Of a stretch of 64,000 nucleotides of DNA, positions 43,046 through 54,753 are shown piece by piece (position 1 is the stretch's first letter; each line of letters starts with the position of its first letter). A model generated the notes under the pieces. The model worked only from the letters and a program-made list of their open reading frames with translations. It was not told where the DNA came from and did not search any database. This DNA comes from Phytophthora sp. 'mugwort' (lineage: Eukaryota > Oomycota > Peronosporomycetes > Peronosporales > Peronosporaceae): assembly GCA_033558025.1 (NCBI GenBank), contig JAUCEF010000018.1, positions 1,984,001 to 2,048,000 on the forward strand, read 5' to 3'. The translations under genes were made by a program, and so were the position numbers.

Positions 43046-44888
43046 TCATGAGAGAAAAGAATCCCAGTACTTACGGTTGACGCGTAAGAAAGCCAACATC
43101 TCAAAGTTGAGCCGGAGTAGTGACAATCGTTGAGGCGTCATGATGAGCTTGCACTGCGAGAACAATATCTCGCAGTGGTTGCTCATGGGTGGAATCACAC
43201 CCAGGATAGGACTGTAGCGCGGTGTAGACGGCTCGCTGACAGTCTCTGAGCGAAAAAGCGCCGGCGCAAAGTCTTCGTCGTTCTTGCGAGCGCGCGTTCG
43301 CGGCCGGGCGACTGGCGCTTTCGTGGGTAGTGCGGGCTCATACGTCCAACTTGAACGGCCCCAGCGACTCCGTGTTAGCTCCTCTGCGCTATTCATCTCG
43401 GCCTAAGAACAACAAAAGCGCAACAAAAGCTGTTAAAGCAACTTCAGGGCAACATAGTAGGTAACGTAAGCCACCTTCACACAGCTCGATCGAATGCCTG
43501 AGAATGCACGATGCGTGCGTCGGCAAGCAGGTACTCCTGCGTAATAGGAAACGTCCCGCCATCTTGTCGAAAGTGCGCGACAGAACCCATCGTGAGCGCG
43601 GTTTCCTGCAGCTTCTTGCAAACACTGTTAAAACTCTTCAGGTTCTCCACAAAAGCGACAATTCGACGGTGGACCACCGGCTTGCGAACCAAGTAAAAGA
43701 CCGCATCGACGCGCTTGATGGCGTCGCGAATATGCACATAGCGCTCCAGCATCATGAACGCCGATCTCAGCCGTGTCACATTCGCACACAACTGCACATT
43801 CGCACACAACGGAGACTCGTGTGGCGGTGAGCTCGGCGCGGTTCTTCATGTAAACATGTTTACATGTACGAGACTCGTGTGGCGGTGGAGCTCGGCGCGG
43901 TTCTTCATGTAAACATGTGAACATGTTTACATGCTAAACATGTGAACACACATGTTTACATCACATGTTTAGCATGTAAACAGCTCGGCGCGGTTCTTCA
44001 TGTAAACATGTGAACATCACATGACATGTTTACATGTTTACATGAAGAACCGCGCCGAGCTCCACCGCCACACGAGTCTCGCGCCGTTGCGTGCGAATGT
44101 GACACGGCTGAGTTCGGCGGTCCGCAGCGTCGTCATGAGGGCGCTAACCGCCTCGACCAGATCCTCGTGCTCGAAAAGGTAATTCTTGGCGGCCAGGCTG
44201 AAACGGTGCGTCGCGCTCCCCACCAAGGGCACCCCAAGCAAGGTGGCGGTTACCTGGTTAGTCGCGGAATTGCCACCGACGAGAAAACACAGCTGTGACG
44301 CTGATTGGATAAAAGTAGCTCGAAGCTGCCGGATATAAGCGCAGTGAGACTCAGCGGTCATGTCCTCCTCGTCAAGTGGATCCAGTTGCCAAACGTAGGT
44401 ACTCCACCAGCCGCTCGCGCCAGAACACGGCGTACAAAGCCACACATGAAAAGCACGACCAGCCGTCGAATAGGATTCCAAAAATGAGGTAGGATAACGG
44501 CAGGATCTCCCGCTCGACAGCTTCGGTCGTCGCAACGATGTACTTCTTTAGCGTCTTGGAGGAGATGGGCTTCAGACGACATAGAGCGGGTCATCGAGTG
44601 GTCCACCTCAGAGAGTGACATGTTGCGATCGATGACCCACTCCATCCTGCTGTAAATGTTATCCATCTTGGCGTTCACGTAGCCAAACAAGTGCAGGTTG
44701 CCGGTCGTAGAGCTGGCATGCGCGATGTAGTCGGCCTCGTACTCAGAATGCACGTCGCAGAGGTGGCTTACGAGGTTGCCGTAACAACTCGGTGGCTGAC
44801 GTCGTACCGTACCGCAGTACTGGCACTTGAAATAGTGATCCGGGAGGGCTGCGAAGAGGACACGGCAGATGCCGGTGTTCTTGGCCAT
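43046..44888 (-). pseudogene. hAT-family transposase relic (copy 2), with hairpin insertion
   Basis: Minus-strand hAT transposase distinct from copy 1. From the ATG at 44,888 (MAKNTGICRVLFAALPDHYF) a BED zinc finger is visible: FKCQYCGTVRRQPPSCYGNL, then VSHLCDVHSEYEADYI. A linker follows (LFGYVNAKMDNIYSRMEWVI). The catalytic region includes QLCFLVGGNSATNQVTATLL and GVPLVGSATHRFSLAAKNYL (about 44,330-44,210). The text breaks at about 44,100, where a palindromic insertion sits, and resumes at about 43,770 with MLERYVHIRDAIKRVDAVFY. The C-terminal dimerisation region is intact: IPPMSNHCEILFSQCKLIMT, then LRLNFEMLAFLRVNRKYWD (about 43,205-43,050). Frameshifts occur at about 44,500 and 43,400. 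The order and motifs are those of a complete hAT protein. Confidence 0.8.
43768..44116. repeat. Complex palindromic repeat cluster inside the hAT relic
   Basis: GAGACTCGTGTGGCGGTG(G)AGCTCGGCGC followed by GGTTCTTCATGTAAACATG occurs at 43,808-43,866 and again at 43,870-43,926. A partial copy lies at 43,981-44,010, and an inverted copy at 44,024-44,080. Host hAT sequence at 43,768-43,798 (CTCAGCCGTGTCACATTCGC) also reappears inverted at 44,085-44,116. In the middle, 20-base perfect inverted repeats (GTTTACATGCTAAACATGTG, 43,925-43,944; complement at 43,962-43,981) flank a 17-base loop. The whole block can fold into nested hairpins. Confidence 0.85.
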
Positions 44889-45938
44889 GGAGAAGAGAGT
44901 AGGAGCGGAGTGGAGGAGGAGGAGGTAGAAGTCCAAATGCGGAATAAAGTGTAATAGGATCTAGCCCTTCAGTTGCAGGCAGGGGTATGTCGGCAGGCCT
45001 GCAGACATGACAAGAGTCCAAATGGAGAGAGTTGAACACAGTATTGCATACAAAAAATAAGTCGTTGGCGTTTTGTCTTCACGATGGAGTACTTGACTTG
45101 AGTAAACTAAATTCCACAAAGTAGTATGAACACCCAGTACTACCGACGAGCAATAATATTAAATGAGGTAAAAAATATAAATGCTATTTGTTTATATATT
45201 GTTTTTACCAGTCACTGGCCCCATGCTTCGTACGACATCGACGATGTCGAACTCGACTTCGGGTAGAGACGCCGACTGGTAGGCTACATAGCGATATAAC
45301 TTGTCTTAGTACATGTTAGCGGCGCCCTAAATTGACCCCCCTCTGTATTTGAACCCCGGTAGGGAGGGGCACCTAGTATTATAAGCCCCGGGCAAATAAT
45401 TCCGCTTTTACAGTTATATACACATAGCTTAACTTGCAGACGTCAGTTTTTCATTGAGCGCGTTAGTTCTAACATATCTGAATCACCCGTTACTGCTGGG
45501 ATAAGTACGATCCTATGCAAAATACTTGGCTACATTTGTGGCTAAAAAAGGACGAGGCTCGAGACCTGGTATTTCAGAATCATGGCGCTAACAATGACCA
45601 GGTATTCCCCAGGTTTCTTCACAGGTGTCACCCAGGTATCTGCTGAACTCATGCAAGTAAATTAATTCTTAGACAAAGGTTTCCATCCAAATTGTTGTAC
45701 AGGTCATCATACCTGGGAAATTCATATGATATCGACAACAGTAAATTCGAGAGTGATACAGCTGACACTTCGTCGGCATTGATGCGAAAACTTCTACCAG
45801 GTTTCCTTATCAGACTAGTAACTGGCCTGAGCTAATGCCCAGATAATGCCCAGGTAAAGGCCAGGTAATGGTGATATGTTGGCACCAGTCCAATTCAGAA
45901 GCAGACCTTTTCCGCTCAGTAATGTTTGATCAGCGAGA
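44889..45938. other. Intergenic, with CCAGGTA-rich tract
   Basis: No gene seen. Between about 45,565 and 45,880 the word CCAGGT(A) or its complement recurs at least eight times, ending in near-tandem units (CCCAGATAATG, CCCAGGTAAAGG, CCAGGTAATGG). 45,120-45,210 is AT-rich. 45,330-45,400 resembles the CCCCGG-rich words at 42,540-42,600. Confidence 0.5.
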
Positions 45939-46520
45939 TCAGCGTTTCTTTTCTGCCGTTACTACTGCTGTTGGTAGGACACTGCTCTCTTCATCTCCAT
46001 AAGAAAATCTCTGAACACCTGCGCCATCGATTATCACCTCTGCACCCTTCCCTTCATCATCACCCTTGTTATTTGCACGTCCCGCTTCTGCGAGGCTTAG
46101 TGGGTAATCAACGTCGATGGAGTTCACTGCTTTGGGCACGCGATTATCGGCATGTTCTTCGGCTCGATCATTGCCAATTCCAGTTACTGTTGAAGCGTAA
46201 GTGTCGTTGTCGCTTTCGGCAGCGGCTTGTACATCGCCCGCACCTTATGCTGACCGTCTTCGTGATGCGAAATTTCTGCTCGTCGACGTCTTCGTCCTCC
46301 ACGCTTGCTTCGGTGCTGGAATGTTGGTCACCAAAACCCGTGGGGTGCGGGCCACAAAGGTGGCTGTCAGGACAAGTGTTCGAGTCTTCTGTGAGCGCGT
46401 TCGAGCCCGCGCGTTTTTTTTTGCGAGGTGTGCCTCTCGAGCCAATTTTCCTCTTCGCGACGGGTCACTTCAACATCTGGTCATTTTATGATGTGGGTGT
46501 TCTCCGTGCGAGCCATGGCG
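45939..46520 (-). pseudogene. Decayed ORF with basic N-terminus and acidic tail
   Basis: On the minus strand, starting near 46,517 (MARTENTHIIK), frames joined across a run of nine A give a basic, AT-hook-like segment (KKNARARTRSQKTRTLVLTA). An acidic, Gly/Ala-rich tail follows (PKAVNSIDVDYPLSLAEAGR; NNKGDDEGKGAEVIIDGAGV). One stop interrupts at about 46,247. Similar charge layout is seen in accessory or N-terminal parts of transposon proteins, but I cannot name it. Confidence 0.3.
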
Positions 46521-47323
46521 CTATATGTAACACAGCAACGATTTAGCAGGCGCCAACAAAAGTGCACATAGTAGCAGTAAGGTGTTGATACATAGTATGC
46601 CCCTCCAGCAAGCTCATTCGGCCGACATGCGTCGCTTAGATGCTGACTCCGCAGCGGTTCTTCCCTCGTTTTGTTGGCTGTGAGCGCGCCAGCGGAAAAA
46701 ATCGACGACTGACGTTTTTTTTTATATTCTCCCCGGGCAATACCTATGCAGTAAACCTGGCCAACACTTGCCGCTGGTACCTTGACCGTAGCCCTGCCGC
46801 TAAAAACATCTTCTAACAGAAGCAAATCGGGTCAAATCCAATGATAGGCGTTGCAGAATCGGTCGCCGAAGTTCTGGTGGCTCGAGAGATGGTTTGCGGC
46901 TTCATCCGCCCACCAGCGGTTGAGGCAGTAGACGACTTGGTTGGCGTGGTGGGCATCTTGGTTGCGTGCAAGGTAAGCAAGTGGGACACTGGCAGCGAAG
47001 CAATTGATACTGCCTGACGTGCAAAACTAACTAGCTAAAAATATTTTTTGCGAAGATGACATGCACCAGCGGTGCTGTCCGCAACGATGGTAGCCACGCG
47101 GAAACAGCTGTCACAGTTGCGGGGCCCGTTGGAATCATCTGCCCGCGCGAATCCTTTCACGATTGTGTCGATCTTTACAGCGTTCCCCGTCTCGACAACG
47201 TGCGCGAGATGAGCGTCCGCTTCTCCAATGTCGAAGCCCGGAACGGGTTCTAGAGATGATGCTCGAGATAAATTATCCTAAAGGATAAAACACACGCATC
47301 AAAGCACTCAACAAGGCTAAACT
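46521..47323. other. Unassigned stretch
   Basis: A 65-codon plus-strand frame at 47,056-47,253 (GPVGIICPRESFHDCVDLYS) is also open on the other strand for about 200 bases. No family was recognised. The rest of the interval shows no coding pattern. Confidence 0.3.
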
Positions 47324-47973
47324 TCAACATTTCACAGTAAGAACAAAATATACGTACCGAAATGTGTCCTTAAATGGCTTCATTACTGCCACGTCCATTG
47401 GCTGGCACAAATCTGTGATGCCCGGCGGCACGAAGTGCATCTGCTTGCAGCACTCCTCAAGTGACGCCCTCACCGAGGCCACTTTGGTGCCCTTAAGGCT
47501 GTCCAAGATCAGCAGCTGGCATCCTTCCACACTAGGTTTCCAAACCTTTTTCATAATAAAAGCTTACATACTAAGATGCAGTTCCAAATACAAATATTAA
47601 ACGTCCCGACACACTCCCTCATCGCCGCCTCATTGCAAAACGCTTTCTATTGAACGGTATGCTCAGCTTCAGAGGACCCAAATACCGGCTTCCAAACCTC
47701 CTGCGATACGAACCTCCCTGGTACACCAGCAAACACGATTAGCGGAGGCAATTTAATGCCCATCACGGATGCTATAAGAAACACTGATGCTCTAAATCCG
47801 GTGATTTCGCTACCTGTAAGGCCAAACGTATATAAATTAGCAAAATTACACAAAATGAAACAAAACCATACAAAATGTACTTTGTTGCACGTCCACAGTT
47901 GCATTTCCCGTGGAATTAATGGCTGTCTTGCCGGCCATATCGACGTATATGGCCGTTGATCCATGCTCAACAC
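47324..47973 (-). pseudogene. Pogo-type DDE transposase fragment (copy 2)
   Basis: Minus-strand C-terminal half of a pogo/DDE_1 transposase related to copy 1 at 17.5-18.7 kb. It reads LSMDQRPYTSIWPARQPLIP (first Asp), an intron, then FRASVFLIASVMGIKLPPLI, VFAGVPGRFVSQEVWKP, LLILDSLKGTKVASVRASLE (second Asp) and TDLCQPMDVAVMKPFKDTFR (third Asp). The intron is easy to see: ACAAA|GTACATTTTG ... GGCCTTACAG|GTAGCGAAAT (about 47,885-47,815). Breaks occur at about 47,640-47,560. The N-terminal HTH was not found upstream. Confidence 0.75.
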
Positions 47974-49039
47974 GGCGGCGAGCTTGGCACCGCTCTTCTT
48001 GCAGAAAGAATGCCGTCTTCTTCTATGACATAATGAGTTGACTGCGAAAATATGTTTGCAGCAAGTTATGTATCACCAAATCACAAAACTTAGTTAGTAC
48101 CAATGTTAGCACAAAGAGCTTCGATAATTACCTCCACGTCCGGGCGCAACTTTTTACCCTTGCGCGTGATCCTTCTAATTGGCAGGCGAATACGCTTTAC
48201 AAAGCGCTAAGAAACGAGATGTTTCCACCTCAGCTGCGTGCTCTGAAGCGATCTGGGCCGTATTGAGCCAGCATTAACAACAGGTACGCCATGGGCACAC
48301 AGAGGATATCGATTGTTCCGCATTTCTGTAATCCAATCCAGAATGTCTAGCAGGAATATTAGCATTAACGTGCAAAATGCGATACAACAAGTTGAAAACT
48401 TACCTTTTCTCCAGGCCAGGGTGCTTTTTGTACATGGATGTACTGCAAGTAGTGTTGAACTGGGTGGGGATACACTGTGCTGTCATTTTAATGCGGCTTG
48501 TTGGCTTTTCTAGCGATACCACGTCGAGCGATGGACGCCGACGGCTGCTGCAACAGCTATCGCGGTCGTCGCACCGCGGGCAAGTGCCTTCAGTTTGACT
48601 TTATTCCTTTTTTTACGGCGTATCGTCAGCGAAGCGGGAATGAGGATGGATGGCATGGAGTGCCAGCGCTGAGTGAATGGGGCTGAACAATTCAGACTTT
48701 TTACTGCTCATAAAAGTTATAATTTTATGAATTTGTATAAACAGCAAACTTTTACTACCGTCTTGCTGAATCCAAATCTTACGGCACCGCCTAATATCAG
48801 ATTTACATCGTTGTTCGCGCCATGCCGTGTCGCCCGCAAATAACATAAATGCTCACGATACATGAACATAATTTACAGAAACAACACTAAATGCTACTGT
48901 GGCCTAATACACATTTACCACCTCAAGGTGACCAACATACAACGCAAATTTGACAGCACTCCAAGTTTCTATTTAAGTCTCTAAAAATAAAAACTTGCAT
49001 TTTTGACCGTGCCTCAAAGTGGATGCGGTACACATCAAA
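47974..49039. other. Repeat-rich spacer with a possible Tc1-like scrap
   Basis: Mostly unassignable. A minus-strand frame ending at 48,613 contains RRCRKIWIQQDGSKSLLF, reminiscent of the IxQQDxxxxH region of Tc1/mariner transposases, but it is too short to call. Nothing else was seen. Confidence 0.3.
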
Positions 49040-50200
49040 TTCAAGTACCATACTTCACCTGCTCACCGCGTTTTGCGGCGGTAAATACTTAGCGCAGTGA
49101 AGCGCCATCTTATTCACAAGGCATATGTCCACGCAGCTCAGGCAGCGTTCGCCTGCTTGTTCCAGTATCTGCATCCGCAGCTCCTGCATTTGTCCCGCGT
49201 GGTACGTTAAGCCTGCCGTCGTGGCTTAGAAACAGGTAGCCCTCGATCGCTGCTTTCATGACGCTAAAGCAACATGTAATGATCAATAAGAGTACACCGT
49301 TTTTTATTTAGCATGTACAGAATTACGTCACCTTTTAATCACGTTGCACATGGAAGAATACGGTGCTACACGAAAAGCATAAGGTCTTCTTGTCCGCTCA
49401 CCAACGCCTTCGCCTGGCTATGCATTGTCGAGCACGATGACCACCGGCTTGCCAGTAAAATAATGTTTGTAGGTGGCATGCCTTCGCGGCATCGTAAACA
49501 GCATCAACGAACCCAGCATTCTCTACCACTTTTATGCTTCCGTGTTGCGCCTCGAGGTACAGTAGACCGGCTTCAGTCGAGATTGCGCACTGAAATCGCA
49601 GGTTCTTACCTTTGCTAGGCGGCAGCTTGACGATGGCGCGCTCGCCTTTAGTGCTCAACCCTGCGCGCGCTTGCAGTACAGGTTGTAGTTTGTTTCATAA
49701 TAATATACAATGAACACCTACACGACTGTATTTGAGCAGGTCAATAGCAAATATTAAGCTGAAGGATCAATTCGAACCTATATTCACTTGCATTTCAACG
49801 GAATTAGTCTACAGCAGAGTTCATCCGATTACAATGTCGTACCTGCTTCACCGTGTAGACCTTTCCGGTGAGCTTTTGACTGATCCAATATGTGCTCAGG
49901 TCCACACCAAGCCCCAGCCACACCATCTTCTTCTTTAGCTGCTCCAGCGTTAGCAGACAGTTCTCTCAATGTAGCCGACCAACGCCTCTTCGATTTCTTA
50001 GGTGCGCTTCATGTTAGCAGCCCGAACCACCACGTTTCTTCGCCTCCGGGCTCCCGCTCGCTACGATGCGGCGAGCAGTAGTCCGGGGGATGTCATTGTG
50101 CTTGTAGATGGCCTCTCAGCCCTCTCCTTGTCGGTAATTGTCCAGGACGCGCGTAGGCTGTGCTTGGACACTTTGAGCATGAGCCAGATGGGTTGAGTGC
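49040..50200 (-). pseudogene. Tc1/mariner (IS630-type, DDE_3) transposase relic, copy 1
   Basis: Broken minus-strand transposase. In order: HTH-like linker NCLLTLEQLKKKMVWLGLGV and STYWISQKLTGKVYTVKQVR (about 49,960-49,840). The catalytic part follows: GERAIVKLPPSKGKNLRFQC, AISTEAGLLYLEAQHGSIKV, NAGFVDAVYDAAKA (49,650-49,490). Near the end, LFLSHDGRLNVPRGT (about 49,250-49,200) corresponds to the C-terminal helix also present in copy 2. Stops and frame changes separate these pieces. No TA-flanked inverted termini were identified. Confidence 0.7.
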
Positions 50201-51600
50201 AAATTGACAGCGATGCAACTGCTGGCGTGCGTGGGTGAAGTCGCCTCCACCAGCCGTTCTGCATCCAGTCCGTTTGGACTGCAGGAATTCCACTTGAGGT
50301 TAAGCTCAAATATTTGATATGAAAACTGATTTGCAATGTTACATTGCCCCGCATTGATGTGGAGTATGACCACCTTGGTATGGCAAAGCGTGTAGGCGGC
50401 GGTTGCATTCCAATTCGCCCAGATGGGTGATCCTCATCAGATTGAATGCTGCCAAGCTGGGGTTGCGGAGGCTCAAGTTAGACGAGTCCTCGCAGACTGT
50501 TCATACAACGAGATCTTCTAAACGCTCTACACATTTATGCGATCAAAGTCGTACTATTGGTAACCGAAAGGGGAAATCCGCTTTGGGTCCGTATTTGAGA
50601 ACTATTTCGGTTTGGGCCGCTGAATTCTCTAAATAGAAACTCGCCACGTTAGATTGGAACGTACCGTGTTTTGAATCCCAGGTCCTACTACATTCATTAC
50701 TGCATCAATCGTAGCATGTATTGAAAACGCGCTTAAAATAATATAGTGTGGTTTGGTATTCTCTGATCTACTGAATGGTATGTAGCGTTCTTCGTATCTC
50801 TGTATCTTAACGTATCTTATGTCCTCTATGTGTTCGGTGTACAATTGTTATGTGTCTGTGAACCCCCTGTCCCTTCAATACTTGGACTTGGCCGACCCCT
50901 TGAACGTAGTGAGGCCTTCGCGCTGCTTCAACCAGTCTCCCGCTGTGCGGCGAGGGTATTGCAGCTGCTTAGCGGCTTTGTATACCCCCACTCGCTTATT
51001 TCTTCCCGCCTCTCTTTGACCGTATATGACGCTTGCTTTCCCCTTCGAAATGAGCGCTCTTTGCTGCAACTCGCAAGGAAACTCAGGAGCCATCCATTTT
51101 AGTGGAAGACGAACACACATTTTGATTGACTAATAATATTGTATTGGATGATTGAACATTATTTTGTTATGTCGTCTTTTGGTGTCGGCTGTCTTTTTCT
51201 GTCGTTATTTGTAGTTGTGGCTGATACCGTATACGATACCGTAATGACTATGTTATAGACGGTAATATGTATAAGCGGTGACCACTATCTGACAACGCTT
51301 TACGGTACATTCGTAATACGCATTTCGAATCGTAAGAAGTCGCCTTATTAGAACCAGTCAAATAACCATAGCGAGTAACCAGTCAGCTACGAAGCTGCAC
51401 GAAGAGTGCAATTCCCAAGCACGTCGGGCGGAGTTGCGTTCTGGGACTGGGTGTCAAGTGACACAGTTCTGTCACAAGACCTACACATTTAGGTTCAATC
51501 TACACGCCATTGATTTCTACGCAAAGGCTGGCATTAAAACAACGGTAGAAAGATTTCCCTGAGGCAGCAGAGACATCAAACAGTCCGGCACACAAACTCA
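50201..51600. other. Spacer without a supported gene
   Basis: Short frames only. Part of the interval up to about 50,400 may be the decayed N-terminus of the neighbouring Tc1-like element. 51,120-51,400 is AT-rich. Confidence 0.35.
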
Positions 51601-52722
51601 TCTACAAGCGGTCTCACAATCGCCCTCAAATCGAAGACAGCCAAAGGTGCGAGTCGCGACGAAGCGGAGCGCGTGGCTCGGAACGACTCTGATAGCAGAA
51701 GCTGCACTTGTTAAGTGGGTGAACGACTTCCGGAGGGATGACGTCCCAGTATCCAGCATGGTGCTGAAGCTGAGAGCGATGGACATGGCAAAGAACCTCG
51801 ACATTCCCTGTAACGCCTTCTCCATTTCTTACTGCTGAGTTCGCAGCTTTACCAGGAGACATAGACTATCATTTCGCGCAAAGACACACCAAGGGCAGGA
51901 AGCACCGTCCGAGGCTCCCGACAAAGCAGTTTCGTTTACAAAAAATGGCTAGAGCGGTCGAACACGAAGGGTTCGCCGATATTTTCAATGCGGATCCGAC
52001 TTCTGGGTTTTACGAGATGCTCCCCAAAACAACGCTGTCGCCGACAGGATACAAGACAATTTGTGCGAGATGCGGAAAGACAAGAAGGAGCGCATGACCG
52101 CGGTGGCCATGGGAGACATCAAGGGAAACAAGTACCCATTGTTCCTGGGGATGAATTCGAAGCAATCAAAGCTACTCAGCAAGGCAAGCGAGATTCGCGG
52201 CTACCGGCATTCATTCGATCGACGGGTCTGGAAGGAAGTCAAGAGCCTACAAGAACGACTGCATGTGCAGATCTATGGTAATAACAACGCGTGGTGGACT
52301 GGCCACTTAACGCTCGAGTTTTGGCGTTTCTACTTTGATCATCGTACGCCGTTTGACGACCCGGTCCTCCTATTGCTGGATGACTTTAGTGACCATTGGA
52401 TTGAGAAGGCAGAAACATAAGCCAGAACACTTCGGGTGGTCTTGATGAAGGTACCAGCACGGTTAACATGACTATGTCAACCGGCAGAGATAGTGTGACC
52501 AAGCCGCTAGAGGATAGGCTTCGAAGTCACTTGGTGAATTATTTACAAGAGCAACTTTCTCGTCACCTCGAGCGGACCCAACTAAAGCATTTTTGTTGGA
52601 GGCACCAAAACGTGCCGCAGTTACAGAAATGGGTATGCGTCGCATGGGAGAGCATCCCTGCAAGTGTGATCCGGATCGGATTCCGCAAGTGTCGTATAAG
52701 CGAGTCGGCTAGCGCAGAATAA
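51601..52722 (+). pseudogene. CENP-B/pogo-type DDE transposase relic (copy 3, different subfamily)
   Basis: Plus-strand relic with a CENP-B-type HTH region (ALVKWVNDFRRDDVPVSSMV, LKLRAMDMAKNLDIP; 51,700-51,815), then FAQRHTKGRKHR. The DDE_1 core follows: MRKDKKERMTAVAMGDIKGN, YGNNNAWWTGHLTLEFWRFY, DDPVLLLLDDFSDHWIEKAE (52,061-52,420; LLLLDD holds the second Asp). A C-terminal segment, LRSHLVNYLQEQLSRHLERT (about 52,520), closes it. Two or more frame changes and stops break it. It differs clearly from copies 1 and 2, so it is another lineage. Confidence 0.75.
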
Positions 52723-53279
52723 GACATGGAGAAGGAGGACATGGAAGATTGTATTAACCAAGTGGTCGATGAGCCATAAGCGCCAGGTCTCGTCGAGGCT
52801 GCTGTGCATGTGGAGGCGGATGTTGTTGATAGGCTAAGTACAGATATACAGGAGGACAGCGACACTAATTGAGACGATAAAATTGATGCCACTTGCGGAG
52901 GACGTTTAAATCCTGGAACCCCAAACTAGGTCACTACAGTAAAGGTTTCACTTTGCAAGTTAACACCGAACAGCCGTCGATGCTAAACAGGAGAAATTCT
53001 CCGCCAGCTGTATTCACGCGATGCCCACGGCATCGCGTTTGTTCTGTGATTGGCTAAAATGGTTTAAACATCTGTCACATGTTGATAGAGCTGTTCTCTT
53101 TGTTTTTGGCGGTGATATAGCGTTTGGCAGGTTTGGTGCTCATTAGCACCGCCTATAACATAGTACTACACCTTTGCCATCTCAAAGTGACTACAGTGTA
53201 ACCCAAACTGGATAACGTAAAAAACTCAGATTCTTATTTTGCAAAAAAGTAAAACATGAATTTTTATCCAGACCAATGT
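52723..53279. other. Spacer without a gene
   Basis: No recognisable domain. The sequence at 52,740-52,870 may be the acidic 3' end of the pogo relic (short frames ending in stop codons). Confidence 0.35.
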
Positions 53280-53800
53280 GGCTTTCGTCCAGCTCAATGG
53301 TTTACGTGCCATAGTCCATCTCTTCTAATCTCGTCGCGGCAGCGATCGCGTGCGCACAGTGGCGCACCATCCTGTTGACCAAGCGCAGAGTTATGCATGG
53401 CATGTACTGCTCTGCGGCCTTCTCGAGCATCTGAATGCGGAGTTTTTGCATCTGTCCCCGAGGTACATTCAGCATCGTGTCGTGGCTCAGAGAAAGGTAG
53501 TCTGTAATCTTAGCTTTCAACACACTGAAGTATCCTATACAAAAAAATAGTTAGCATACTATACATCAGAACAGATATCCTAGCAATCCCTACCTTCGAT
53601 GGGATTGCACATGGGAGAATAGGGTCCCAGGCGTAGTAGCACCAGATCATCTCGTGCCCTTCGGTTTGGCTGTGTGCTGGGGCGTTGTCTAGCACTATCA
53701 CTATAGCCAGTTCTTGACCTTGTGTGTAAGCGTCCAGCACAGGCGTGCATGCGGGGAGGGTGTGCTTGGGCTCATGGGGCATGTTGCCCAATGGGTGAAA
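53280..53800 (-). pseudogene. Tc1/mariner (DDE_3) transposase relic, copy 2
   Basis: C-terminal half on the minus strand: LAIVIVLDNAPAHSQTE (second catalytic Asp in VLDNAPAHS, about 53,710-53,660). A decayed proline-rich block follows (WDPILPCAIPSKVG, where active copies usually have LAPYSPMCNPIE). The end is KAKITDYLSLSHDTMLNVPR, then GQMQKLRIQMLEKAAEQYMP (about 53,520-53,400). One frameshift lies at about 53,595. It belongs to the same family as the 49-50-kb copy. Confidence 0.75.
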
Positions 53801-54753
53801 TCGGAAGTGATTTCGTACTGCTCACCACTTTGCGTTGTGCACTGTCCATATTGAATAAATCTCGATTTTCCGAACTTAATTTAAAAAAAATAAGGATACT
53901 TCACTTATTTCAGACCACTCTGAGCTGGATTGTAGTCACTTTGAGATGGCAAATGTGTAGTATAGGTTTCTTTTCTTGCATCTGATGGAAACCTAAAAAA
54001 TCATATATCGGCTTGAATTATGAATCGAAAAAGTTTGAAAGAAATAAAAGGACTTGCTGCTTTTGATTTGTAATTTTTAAATTGCATTTTAAATAATTAT
54101 TACACAGCGCGATTTAGTATTCAAATATATTTTGTGGGCTTCCACTGAATATTGCTAGGGCGTTCTCCAGCGAATAGCTTCCTTTCCTAACCCGTTGTAC
54201 GAAACTGCGTAGCCATACTGGACAAAACACTTGCCCAAGACTTTCCTGTCCCAAAATCCACTGCACGTATCGACGGTTTAATGAGGTCGTGTGTCCTACA
54301 TTCTCGCCATCTTCAAGATACACGCACATCTCCTAGAGTGATTAAAATTTTTTTTTGTATGCTGTGACCTCCAGCCAACCACCATCAGACAATGCAATGC
54401 TTATTCAAGCTGCCACGTACTTGACGATCCCCGATAGCGGCTGTGGTTTGGTGCACTAATATCAGTAGTCGACTGCTTTCTTGCCACATCGAATACGAAC
54501 TTGCAATCTGTATGAACCGAATGAGTACATACTATTTTTTGTGTCCCTGTAATACATACAGGCTGTATCTATTTTTCCTACCTGGTACCTTATGCACACT
54601 GATGATGTGTCGACAGATTTAACCTATTTTAAAGAGACCTTCAACCGAATTCCATCTAGCGGAAAAACTTTTATTAGCTTGGGGTAACCTACAGCCACAA
54701 TCCATAATCTCGACGAGATAGCAACCATTCCACACAAAGAAGAGCAAATTGAC
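53801..54753. other. Spacer before the flagellar-type gene
   Basis: AT-rich, with no supported coding sequence. A minus-strand frame at 54,114-54,329 shows no domain. The final 30 bases hold a candidate initiator. Confidence 0.4.
54725..54731 (+). promoter_or_regulatory. Initiator-like element
   Basis: CCATTCC, followed by ACACAAAG, fits the oomycete YCAYTYY initiator and begins 29 bases before the ATG at 54,754. Confidence 0.45.

Noticed and set aside
43808..44080. Repeated units that could suggest a CRISPR array
   Set aside because: Units are directly adjacent or inverted, with no unique spacers of constant length, and the host is a eukaryote.
45926..46546. 206-codon plus-strand frame with a hydrophobic start
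   Set aside because: It opens with TTG, has no domain, and the opposite strand shows more protein-like composition.
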